Below are positions 47,798-59,600 of a stretch of DNA of 64,000 nt, in pieces. The stretch spans positions 3,798,001 through 3,862,000 of the forward strand of contig LR746275.1 of NCBI GenBank assembly GCA_902729315.2, read 5' to 3'. Origin of the DNA: Spirodela intermedia (Eukaryota > Streptophyta > Magnoliopsida > Alismatales > Araceae). Position numbers and translations under genes: made by a program. How positions within the stretch are numbered: position 1 is the first letter of the stretch; the number at the start of each line of letters is the position of its first letter. Below the pieces are notes generated by a model. It did not search any database, was not told the origin of the DNA, and was given only the letters and a program-made list of their open reading frames with translations.

Positions 47798-50700
47798 ATG
47801 GCGTGGAGCATTACATCTCCGCCGCAGGCGCCGCATTTGGCGGCGGCGCGGCTGCCCTCGTCGGGGATGCGTCACGTTGGAGCCTCGTTGCTGCCTCCTC
47901 CTGCCACCACCTCCTTCTTGCTGCTCAAGAAGGTATCCATGCATCTTCTTCTCTCCGTTCGCTCCCTTAAAAACCCCTTGGTCGCTAAAATCCCAGGCTG
48001 ACGGACTTTAAGCTGCGTCTTCCCCGGGCAGGCGGCGGTGGCGTCGGGGAGGAGGGGCCGCAGGTGCTGCGTTTCCCCTGCGATGGCAACGGCCATCTCG
48101 AGCGACCGGATGCTGGTAATGCGCGAGAGATGTCGCTTCTTTAGCCCTGCTGGTGTGTCTTGTTTGCACTTGAGGCTTCTGCGATTGAGTATGCGTCTGG
48201 TTGTATTTCAGGTGTTCGTCCCACCGCACCCGCTGATCAAGCACTGGGTCTCTGTTCTGAGGAACGAGGAGACGCCCTGTGCCGTGTTTAGTAAGTTGTG
48301 GACATCCATTTAATTCTCACTCCTCTCGCCTACCGACCACTGTCCTACTAAAGGTTCTTTCGCATCTTCGCTGTCATGTTAGCTTTTGTTTGATGCGTTG
48401 TAAATGCCATCTGCTTTGTGCATTGAGATTCAGTACTTGTGTTTCTGACAAGAACTCTGTTTGCCCATTCTTTTACTATCAAATGGTTCTTCCGAATCTT
48501 GATGCGCTGTCGCATTTGATCTGTTTTGATTCGTTCAAATATTTTTAGTGGTGATTCGGAGATCGTGTATCTCGTCCAATCCTGTCGACTGATCCATTCC
48601 GACGAGTCACCGCATGGGTTTCTCATCCGCAGAAATCCCGGTACTACATCCTCATGAAGAGATCACGTATAATTCATGACTCTCCTGCTAGAGGGGAATA
48701 TTTTAAAAAGTCTTTACAGCATCCCAAAAAATAGATCATCTCACATGAAATAGTATTTCGAATTTATGGGACAAACCACCCGAATCTTATCCTTCTACAT
48801 ATTTTATTATTTTTCTATGGAAATGATCTCATGTGGGTCTCCGTTGTAATGCATGATCCAGGGACCATAGCTTAAAATGTAGAAAAATTCATGGCATGTG
48901 CTAGTGTGGCGCACAAGTATCAAGAAAGCATGAAAACAAAAGAACAGGAGAAGATGTGTAGAAACGTAAGATAGTTTTCAAAAGCATAGGGATCGACTGA
49001 TATGATTTTTCCTTACCAGTTCTAGATGAATTTAGGATTGTATATCAGGTTCAACTACTTCGTTTATCTCCCTCTTACACTAGTGGTCATAGAGGTATAT
49101 TTTTTTCCTGATATTTTATATCTTTCGCTGAATTAATGTCACTATGATCAATTTTGGTCGGTCTTTTCCAACTACCATGCTCTAATCCTAATTTTCATTC
49201 CCAGATTACAAATTCATTGCATGGTTACTCATCCAAAATCCACGTTTCTTCAAAGGATGAAGAAATGATAATAAATAGTCCCCTATCCCCACTAGCAGTT
49301 CAGATCCAAGTTCTATTTAGTATGGTTGCTTGCTTTTTTAAGCCTCCCAATGCCTTTAATCAAATGGATAAGTAACTAGCCTTTCTTTCAATGTTCAATG
49401 TAGAAAACGCAATGGCAGAACTAGGAAGGCTGCTAATATATGAAGCATCAAGGGACTGGCTGGTGAGTTGATAGTTACATTCTCTCCAGTTCTTGTTTAC
49501 CGGTGAAATCCAGACCTTTTTTTGGCAGTTGCAAAATTATACTACTTTTGACAGGAAAAAAAATAAAATAAATTAGATTCGAGTTTTTTCAACTGTCTGG
49601 TGAAGTGGCAGTATTTTTCCTTGACTGATCACCCTAAATGTGTTGCAAGTACATACTCTCTCTGAAATTTTTCACAAAAAGATATTACCCTGTTGTTTGC
49701 AGCCTACAATAAGTGGAGAGATTCAATCGCCAATGGCTGTTGCCTCTGTTGAGTTCATTGATCCAAGGGAGCCTGTAATGGTATGGAGTATCTTAATTGC
49801 CCTTGTATGCTTTCAGATGATAATTGTGCTACATTCTAAGAGATTTTTTTTTATTCAGAACTGTGTTTTTTACCTTGTGAATTGTCTCAATTACATCCGC
49901 TAGTTTAAGGAAGAACCAATTGGAGAGATCCTTTCTGTTGAAGCCGCTTTTGTCCCTCCAGAAGCAGTTTACTTTGCTACATCCTCTCTTAATCGCAGGT
50001 TGTTTCGATCTTAAGAGCTGGTCTGGCTCTAGTCGAGCATGCATCAGCTATACTGCCAGCAACAAAGACATACCATCTGGGTGAGAAGAAAATTATTTTT
50101 ATTCAGAGACTAGCAGAAACTTAAAATATGGAAGACAATAAACCAGGATGATCTTTCTGACGACCTGGATAGTGATATACTTTGTCTCGGCAGTTTAAAC
50201 CTTGGTATTTTGTTATTATTAGGTGCGAGGTTATTTTACCACGCTGAAAGTAAATTCGTTTATATAGTTTCCTTCTTCTTACCATATACATTAAGCTAAA
50301 TGCTAGTTTTCTGAGTAAATTTTATAAAATTTTCATCTTTTCATTTGCATGGGCTTCCTTTTTTTTTTTTTTTTTTTTTCCTCTTTGACATTTATCTGAT
50401 GCTATTGTTCTTCACATCTGCCAATGAAGGATTCCAGAGAGATGAAAGCACACTCCTCCCATCGTTATACTTTAACAAGTAAGACAAGAATCCCACCCAA
50501 TTTTGTGTGTAAGAAGAGTCTGTTCAAGAAGGCCCAATTTTGTCCTCTCACAGTTTGCCCAACAAGTTTCCAGAGGGTAGTCGAGTGCTTATTGTGGATC
50601 CAATGCTCGCAACTGGTATGCACGCCCTTTGAAAAAGCACTATTTTCATGTGTTTCTTTAGCTAAATGAATTATTTTTGTTTCTGATAAACAAGATATTT

Positions 50701-52092
50701 AGTGGTATTCACGGCAAATCATGTTCAACATGGACCACCCCGATTTCCCAATCCACACCAAGATGTTGCATTGCTCTCTATAAAACTGTTTCCAACATCC
50801 TCCTCCTGAAAATCATGATAATATATACTACTGAAAAAGATTCTGTTAGTTTACTACCCTTGAGATTCTACTACAAACATCGAGAACCCACCCTTGCGAG
50901 CCATCCGGTGAATGTGTTTATTCAATTGAATTATTTATAATGAGTCGTATCCATTCATCGTTTGATGCCCGGGAACGTGATTTTACATGGAAATTCAAGT
51001 CTTACGAGGCCATGAGAATGGGCAGTTTTATTTTATTTTATTTACTTATTATTTTTATTTTTATCTTTTTATGCGAGTCTGTTGGTGAGAAACACGTGGA
51101 TAACTTTTATTGATGAATTAAATTTAATTCTATGGAATGTCGCCTAGAATTCGTTCGAGTTATTGGCAACAATACTATCGTCAATCCAAAGTATTTTCTG
51201 ATGGAGGGGCGAGCTTCCTCTTCTAACAACTAATGGATGCAATACCGGGATAAAATCGAGACTCGTTGAGTCTCATCTCTGCCCGGTTCTCCTGCAAGCG
51301 GTTTAATCTTGATGCCGCTCTTTCCATTGATCAACAGACACTGACGGCCTGATTATTAGCGTCTGCCCTTCTTCAAGTTCATACTATTTCTCCTCCTCGA
51401 CTTCTTCTAATGGAAGCCGATGTCGACCGTTGACTCGCAGGTGGCACGATTGTTGCTGCGATGGACTTGCTGAAGGACTGTGGAGTTGAAAACAAGCAAA
51501 TAAAGATTGTAAGCCCATCAACGTCAGTGTTCCTTGTTTGTGTTTGATTTGATCATCATACGGGAACGTGATCTTGGACGACTTTTAAACTAGATAGAAG
51601 TACTAGATTTAATAAGTCAACCCTTGTCAGCTAGGTCAAGGCCCAGCGCTTATGTACGAAAACCAATCACAAACGTTTTGTGTTTGGTGAAAAAAAGGGT
51701 AAAGCTTCATGAACTCATTCTACTCCGCATGACGATTATGGGTTTTTTTTTTTTTTTTTTTTTCTCTTCGTCAGATATCAGCCGTCGCCGCACCACCAGC
51801 CCTTCAAAAGCTCAGCCAGCAGTTTCCTGGGTAATTAGGCACTTATCTTCTCGTTCCCTCTTCAATCAAAGTCAAATGCTTATCGCGTTTCCCTGGCAGA
51901 GTGCATGTTTACACCGGAATCATCGACCCGGATGTCAACGAGAATGGGTATCCTTTTTCAGCCTGAAATTTATGCCTGACTTTCAGCCGTCTCTCCCTAC
52001 TAATATTTAGCTCCTCCTGCAATCATGCGACCAACTTCAGGTATATAATCCCCGGATTGGGGGACGCCGGCGACCGGTGCTTTGGGACCTGA
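47798..52092 (+). CDS. UPP: Uracil phosphoribosyltransferase, plastid type
   Basis: Twelve exons: 47798-47932, 48032-48115, 48212-48290, 49404-49462, 49703-49780, 49999-50080, 50430-50478, 50554-50615, 51441-51508, 51775-51830, 51900-51947 and 52041-52092. They give 283 residues. The enzyme converts uracil and PRPP to UMP (pyrimidine salvage). Residues 1 to about 70 are Ser/Pro/Ala-rich with Arg and read as a plastid transit peptide. The core starts at VFVPPHPLIKHW and includes SVEFIDPREPV, ILRAGLAL, LPATKTYHLG, the PRPP loop DPMLATGGT (204-212), SAVAAPPALQKL and the uracil-binding end YIIPGLGDAGDR. All introns are GT-AG with consistent phases. The usual final DRSFGT reads DRCFGT. The closest named relative is Arabidopsis UPP. 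Confidence 0.93.
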
Positions 52093-52299
52093 AGATTCTT
52101 GTTCTCGATTGGAGTTGATCTCACTGGAGTCATCGTGGTGGCATTTTTCAGTCTCAGCCTTTATGTTCTGGGTCCTGCCACTGCCATCGGTGGCTACACG
52201 TCACGTGAGTTGGTCACGTTGGAGTGTCACGGTGCCATCGCCTAGAACAGCTTCTTATTTCTTCAAGAAACAATTTTTTTGAGCGGTGATAATTTATCT

Positions 52300-52303
<4 letters not shown>

Positions 52304-52350
<47 letters not shown>
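52304..52350. repeat. (CT)n microsatellite
   Basis: About 45 bp of CT repeat followed by a short AT-rich stretch (tatatatataaata). It lies in the intergenic region between the UPRT stop and the bHLH stop, which are convergent. Confidence 0.95.
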
Positions 52351-52351
<1 letters not shown>

Positions 52352-52825
52352 TTGTATTAGTATATATATATAAATAATATACCCCAAGACTGGTGAGGGC
52401 CCGACAGGAGTAATTACTTTGTCATTGCGTGGAAATGGACAAACATCTTAGAGCCACACGCGCCCCACGCGGGGATAGAGATAAATGATCAGGTTGACCA
52501 TTTCGACGCCGTCAGGGGCGGTCTTCCGACAGCCCTCTTGGAGCTGGCCAGCTCTGACTTTTCTGGTCTAACACTCCAGGCAGGACACGAGGGTCAGAGA
52601 CAGGAGACAATTCTTTCATTTCCTTCTCTCTCGCTCTCTTTCTCTCTCTAGCTTCAAAGGGTGCAGCTGGATGCTGCGACCGAATAAAAGTCTCACCGCC
52701 GTAATCCTCGTCAGAAGCCACTTAGAGATGCATTCTAACGTCATCAGGGATCTACTTTCATAATCAATTAATCGTCAACAGGAAGTTGGCATTGCCAAAG
52801 CAGGTTGGGGAGCTGGCGGCGGCGG

Positions 52826-54367
52826 CTAGGCCACGGGGGGCCTCAGGACGTGATCTTGGGAGGTGTCCACGGCCGTCGGGGGCAGCCACTGCCACATGGC
52901 CAAGTGCGGCGGCGGATAGTTCGCGAAAGGCACGTTCTTGTTGCAGGCAACGAACGCCGCCGCGGGGAAGGACGGCGGCGCCCCTGTGTGGTGGGGTACG
53001 AACGGTGGAACGCGCGGCGGCATGCCGGCGTCGTTCAGCATCTGCTCTATTCGGTCCTTCTCGGCCTTGAGCTTCACCTTCTCGTCCCTCAGCTCCATCT
53101 TCTCCGCCTGCGGACCACAAAGAGACGGCCGTGTCGGCATGGATATAAGCAGCCGAAGCCGATCTGACTGGAAGAAGAGACCCATCCTCTCTCTCTCTCA
53201 CCTTGAGAGCTTTAATGTCGCTCAGAAGAGCCTCGTTTGATTCCCGGAGCTTCTCCGCCTCGAGGCGCAGCTGGGCCAGCCGGCGGGCGGCGTCGCTCAA
53301 AATGGCGGCTTTGTCGACCTTCGGAGGTCTCCCCGGCTCCAGAATGGACAACAGCTCCAAGAACCTGCTCCATTAAGAGAAATTGGGCATCATCCATCAG
53401 AGAGAAAGATCTCAATAAGGAGCTTCAAAGATGTACAGATTATCCTCGGGTAGAAATCTACCTGTCGTTCAGCTTGTCTCTGCGCATCTTCTCCCGGCAG
53501 GCTTTGGTTCCTGGTTTGGCAGGTGAGCCGGCGCGATTTCTGAAAGGATCATCGGAGAGGAAACCCAGGTTGAAACAGAGAGTACGCTGATATAAAAATA
53601 ATAGAAAAAAGGTCGGGGGAATTGATTGAAAACAGTAGTCATCTATCTATACGATTCGAGCGGAGGATGACATGGGGGAAGCATTCGGGTGGGCATCTGC
53701 TTGGTGAGGGAGATGATGGATTGGCACTAATCACGCCGAAATGAGAACTTTCAAGAAAGAGTACGCAAATATTTTGTCGTCTGATCCGTACCGCTTCTTG
53801 GAAGCATGATCGAAGTTGTTCTCTCCTCTGGACAAAAGATCCAGCCCGAGCACACTGCAAAACACAAAACGGAAAGGGAATCAAACAGCCGCTTTTTAGA
53901 CGCTACAGAAAACCAACCAAATCGTCTGCTATTTCGATGGAGCAAGAAGTTCATGAAGATAGAATGAATTTAAGAAATAAAATAAAGTCAACGGGGAGAA
54001 GCCGCAAGATGAGGGTGCTAGGAAAATAATTGACGGGTCATTCTTCAACCTGCGACCTCCGTAGACACCTGATCTTAATTCTAGTAAATGGGACAAAAAT
54101 ATCTGGAGAGCCACGGAGGAACCCCGTTAGATATCGTGGATTCAGATTCCTTCAAGAAACTGAGTGATCAGACCTGGAAGCCTGGTGAAGGGGGATCATC
54201 CTTGCAAAAAAAGAAAATCGTACAAAAGAGTCACCGGAAAGTTACCTAGGGTGGGTGGGATCATCCCCGATGTCCGTCTGCCAGATGAAATTCGCCCCCT
54301 GGACCTCGTCCTCCAGCCCGCCGTAATCGAGAAACCACCCCCCTCCGGTGTTCGGACCCGAGCCCAT
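52826..54367 (-). CDS. Group IVc bHLH factor, ILR3/bHLH104-like
   Basis: Five exons on the minus strand, 54246-54367, 53792-53854, 53462-53539, 53202-53364 and 52826-53107, give 235 residues. Group IVc bHLH proteins (ILR3, bHLH34, bHLH104, bHLH115) are nuclear regulators of the iron-deficiency response. The N-terminus (MGSGPNTGGGWFLDYG) is the bHLH34/104 type. The basic region and first helix (CREKMRRDKLND, about 76-87) are followed by LLSILEPGRPPKVDKAAIL, a leucine-rich coiled coil (AQLRLEAEKLRESNEAL) and a charged ELRDEKVKLKAEK segment. The C-terminus ends in VDTSQDHVLRPPVA, diagnostic for this group. The frame is open for 79 codons upstream of the ATG, but that part looks like GC-rich leader. 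The assignment to one paralogue is uncertain. Confidence 0.92.
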
Positions 54368-56626
54368 CTCCTCCCTTCGGGTTAGGACTGACGGACGGGG
54401 GGAGAAAGGGGGGAAGACGAAGGGAGAGGAAGGAGTGCGTGGCGAATTCGAGATTGGGCGGATAGCAAGGAAAGAACCCAAACGGCGGGCCTCGAACGGC
54501 AGCGGCGGCGGAGGAGGATCAGCCCCAGGAGAGGAAGAAGCGGGGCGTGAAGAAACGATGAGAATCAGCCGCAGTTGAAGATCCCGTGACGGAGAGAACG
54601 ACACCAGATCTTCGTCCTTAGTTCTCTCTTGACGGCATCAGTCGCCGGCGAGGGCAGAATCCCTTCCTGTGCACAGAGGACGGACGGCACCTGAAACAAG
54701 GTGGAAGGAGAGAGAGAGAGAGAGCGAGAGGGAGTATGATCGCGTGCGGTGAACACGATCCCCGATTTATGACAACACGACTCGCTCATGTTTTTTAATC
54801 GTATATGGGCCCCACTTTTTATTCCGACCCACCGATCAGACTTCTCAAGCCCATCTGGATCCACCGATCTCTCGGCGTCGCCGGTTCGTGCCGCCACGAC
54901 CCGACCGCTCTACTGCCATCCCTCCGTATCCGAGAATTATCAGAACTTTAATAAATATTTAAATAAAAATAAATCGGAAGCCCGCCACGTAGGCCCCAAG
55001 ATGGTGAGATCTTGCGCTCGGTCTCCAATCCCTCTCCCTATGTCGACATTTCGTTTAAAATGAGCCTGAGGTGAGGATGTCGTCATTTTGTCGAACGGAT
55101 AGCGTGCGAGAACCTTTCGCGTGTGCTTCCTGACACTTGGCGCGTGCAAGGGCCGGACGAGCCTACCTTTTGGCAATAAAAAAATGGGAGAAAATGGGGG
55201 GGGAGCCGTTGGTCCAGACAGCGGCACGCGTTCTATTCGATCATTGGATTCCACGGGCAAAATCCGCGGGCGGGGGGGTTCCCACACGCCCACCCGCCCG
55301 CCGGTACGGCTTCCGTCGGAACTCTCTGACGGAAAACGTCGCTCGAGACCCTCGTCTCTCTCTTTCTCCCCCCCCTCTCTCTCCGGTCAATTGGAAATAA
55401 AGGGGACTGATAGCCATTCGGGGTTGGGAAGGGGGAAGGTGCCGTCCATCGGGGCCCAGACAGCGGCAATCGACGGGTCAGGCATGCTGACTTGTCCACA
55501 CTAATAATAATAATAATAATATATAAATAAAGCTAATAAGGTTTCTCAATTGACTGATAATATTAGGAGGGAATAATAAGGCTTTTAGAGTAACTCAGAT
55601 CATGAATCAATGGTTGATAAATAAAGGTATCTGCATCCCTGATATTATAGTCGGATAAAAATTATCGGTTATCAGGCGGGGTTTGAGCTTTATTATTCCT
55701 TTTCAACCGAATTTTATGCGGTTGTTTATAGCTTGGTCAATATTATTAAGTTTAATAGGATCTATAAACTGGTTTCGATTGGAGGGTTAAATTCAGTAAA
55801 TTCACGTAAAATATAATATGAAATAAGCTCATAAAATGAGGTCTTGAAAGCTAAAGATAAAATTAATTAAATCCTTAAATCAGGTCGGAAATGTTCTCAA
55901 GCTACATGATTTTTATAATGGCTGGCTGAGTGGATGCTTACTTGGGCCTTCAAAGCCCTCCCACAATAGCCCTCATTCATGGCCCGTTAAGGTGTAGCCC
56001 AATTGAGCCCACAAAGTTGGTCCAATAACGTGATACCGATGAGCGCTGAAGACTCGGCTCAGTATTTCTCTGTCTAGTGCGAGAGAAGAGTTCATGGGTG
56101 TAAGTAATTATCTGTCTTGGAAACCAAGGCAAATATTTTTATAATCAAGGTAAGCATTTTAATGCTTAGAAGCAGGTTATTTTCTTACATATTTTTATAA
56201 ATAAAAATACACAAAAGCCTCTTGGATTCTTTTGTAATTTCTCCCTACCCCCCCCCGGCGGTTTGTCTACTCAAAGCGGAGCGCCGCCGGTGTTCGGTCC
56301 TCTTCTCTCAGAGAGACAACGTCGGTCACCTTCGGCCCTTGCCGGCTGCTCCGACGTGCTCTCTCGCGCTGGAGGCGGGGAGGGACTGGAAGCAGCGACG
56401 GTAAAAGGGTAGGAACTCTTCCCATTGTCCGAGCAGAGTCTGGAACTTGATCTTCTTTTTTGTTGTCGCGTGTTGCAACTTAGGGCATTGTTTCTCCCGA
56501 GTCTCTGAATATGGACTGATCCTGCGGTTGGGCAGGGACTCCCTGGGAAGAAGAGGACGGACTACTGTCGGATCCCTTTGGAAGAGTGAAGAGGGTTGGC
56601 GAGGGGGAAAGAGTGTTGGACAGTGA
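54368..56626. other. Intergenic region between divergent bHLH and NEDD1 genes
   Basis: About 2.3 kb that must contain the promoters of both genes. A short GA tract is at 54707-54730. 55240-55320 is very GC-rich and 55500-55900 very AT-rich, including a (TAA)n run at about 55502-55520. The open frames around 54940-55500 are GC-rich and overlap on both strands without domains. No gene is called. Confidence 0.5.
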
Positions 56627-59600
56627 ATGGGAAGAATGGGGGGCACGAACCTTGCTGATCCGTCCGCAGCGTTGCTGGCTACCTGCGGGGGTGACACCGT
56701 GAAGCTTTTCGACCTGACGGTAGACTCGGGAGATCCCTGTGCCCTCAGCTACGTACCAACTTCGGGATCCCACGTTAACTCCGTCAAATGGAACCACACT
56801 AGTGAGTCGTTTTTGGTGGATTCTGCTTTACTTTAATAATTTTTACGCGCTGTCAACTGTTTTCGATAGTGGCATTTTTTATACTTTCTTTGATGTTAGC
56901 AGAGCAGCTTTTAATTTATATTTCATCAGCAGAAAATGGTTTCTCAGAGCTGTAACTGCTCAAAACTAGGAATTTTTGTGTAGTTTAGTGGGATGAGAAC
57001 TTTGTTCTTCTTAAATTCTCTGCTTTTTTAGATTCTTGTCTTTTTTATTTTGACGCTCTCTGAAATTTTCTTTCGTGAAAGGTGGCTATGACAGTGTTTT
57101 ATCTCCTCTACTATGATTATTTTACATACGGCCAACTTTTAGGGGGAGGTGTGGTAAAATTTTATTACATTGCTGCAACTTGCCTAGTTTAACCAGTAAA
57201 ATCTTATAGTTTAGAAAATCACAATGTTGCGTTTTTAGTTGACCTGACGGGAAAATGACAACAAAATCTTCACCGTGGTTGAAACACAACACCATCTGAC
57301 ACTGTGGACGAACTTTTTTGTCTAAAGCAAACGAAGAGGCAGTTCAACTTTCTGGTATTTCAAAAGAAGATGTTTTTTCAATTTTTACAAAAATTTGAGA
57401 AATTATCTTGGTTGAAGGGGTTCGATTCCCTTGATGGGAGGAAGCCAGAAAAGAAAAAGTATCCCTTGCAGTGAGGAAGATACAGACATTTTTATTATAA
57501 CTCAGAGTGTTGTTAGAAGAAGCATTTTAGCAAGATGTTTCATAATGGTGGTGGAAACAAAATTCCCAATGGGTATATTTGAATGTATTTTTGTTCGTGC
57601 AGATCTAGTTGTTGCCAGTGCTGGGGAAGATAAAAAAATCACCCTGTGGCGGAAAAATGGGCAAAGTATGGGTACAGTGCCACTTTCAGATAGTGATGCT
57701 GGTGATAATATTAGTGTAAGTATTTCCCTCTGCCAATTTTCCATTTTGTATTTATTTTGTGTCTATAAATGTCCTGAGTTTCTTGTGCTTTCCTTTTTCC
57801 CCATTATCCCAAGAGATGTGATCAAATGGACCCATTACACAGCTCGTGAATAGTACCAAATGATAGAGAGAGAAACAAAGCTACAAGCGAGTCAAGGAAA
57901 CCAAAAATGAGTGGAAAATCAAAGTCACAGTCGATCTCCTCTTATCTTTGTTAGTGGCTGCGTAATATGCTTGCGGTTCATTGTATCCTTTACATCATTG
58001 CATCTGTCCACCTTTTGGAAGTATATGGAATCTCTCAGAATCAAACCCATGATCTCCTCATCCAGGCATATCCCATGTGATTTCACTAGCATGATGCTTT
58101 TTTCTACCTAGCTAATGATGCCTTGTGAAATGAAATGCTTTGTAGGAATCTGTATCCGCCATTAATTTTAGCCATAAAGGTTCGAGATACCTGTGCTCTG
58201 GAGGAAGTAGCCACATCGTAAGGATATGGGATCTACAGAGGAAACGTTGCATTAAATGGTTGAGTGGGCACACTGACACGATTACTGGTGTTATGTATAA
58301 CTGCAAAGATGAGCATTTAGCTTCCATTAGTTTGAAAGGGGATATCATTCTTCACAACCTTGCATCTGGAGCTCGTGCCGCTGAGCTGAAGGACCCAAGT
58401 GAACAGGTTTTTTGGTTTTTGTATTTTTCTTTTTGTGTAATCCAAATAACAGTGCTGGAATCTTTCAGTTATCTGAATAATCAGCTTATTCTGCTAGTTA
58501 CTTCTCCGTTTCTGTTGATATCTGATAAGTAGGTGTTGAGGGTGCTTGATTATTCACGACTTAGTCGGCACATTTTGGTGACTGCTGGTGATGATGGATC
58601 TATACATTTGTGGGATACTACTGCCCGCAGCCCAAAGGTTTGTGATCTTCCATAGGCTCGCTATTCTATTGGGCTGATTGTTGAGGCGAAAATATAACTT
58701 CTGGGCCCCATATTAATTAACATTTCATGTGTACTGAACGTAGCTGCCCATTACCTTACCATCTTAACCTGTCATTATCCACTCTTATTCATAGGTTCAA
58801 TGCATTAGAATAGTGGGTGAAGGGGGCTGGAGATGTGATTTTCTCCAAATGTCTCAAGTTTGACTCTGTTATTCACATATTTTGGGGATCAGATGTAGAT
58901 TTGCAAAGTTAGTTGTATTCTTCAATGACTGTATAGTCTACGTTGTTTAAGTTCAGCTCTCATTCTATGGTTTTGGAGGGTAATCTTTGTATGTATGAAT
59001 TATTTTTCCCATGACTATATATATATATATGTATATAAATGTGAAGCTATATGATGTACATGGATCCAAATACTGATGTTTATGGATATTGTACTTTTTG
59101 CAGCCTGTTATTCAATAGCCTTATCAATTATTCTCCTAAATTAGGTCATGGGGTTATACCAAACAACATGGTCAGGTAGTGTGTTCAAGTGTGTATATGT
59201 TGTATGGCTTTCTTTGGGAATGCTTGAGAATATACTCATCTATTTCTTCTAGGCTTGTCTGTCGCCATGGGGTTGTGTTATATATTTCGTTTGTTCAAAA
59301 TATAGATGCTGCTGACAATGATTCGTTTTTATTCGGAAGGGTAAAATAAAATTTATGGAGGGTTAATATTCTAACTTAAGAAAACTAAGAATAGGGTCAG
59401 TGTAGAAGACTGCTGAAATATCCTTTTGCATTATAAGTTATGAAAATCAAACAGTGATACTAAAGCTGAACCTGTTGAAATAATTGTCATTCATTTTTGT
59501 AGTTTTGATGGGCACAATGCTTGAAACGTTTTCCCATAGAAATGATCTATGCATATTCTACAGAAAGTGACGCTTCAATGTCAGTGAAATGGTTTTTTTA

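Noticed and set aside
52786-53240. Plus-strand frames of 94-120 residues
   Set aside because: Antisense to the last bHLH exons.
54368-54604. 79-codon upstream extension of the bHLH protein
   Set aside because: The MGSGPNTGGGW start is the conserved N-terminus of the group; the extension is low-complexity leader.
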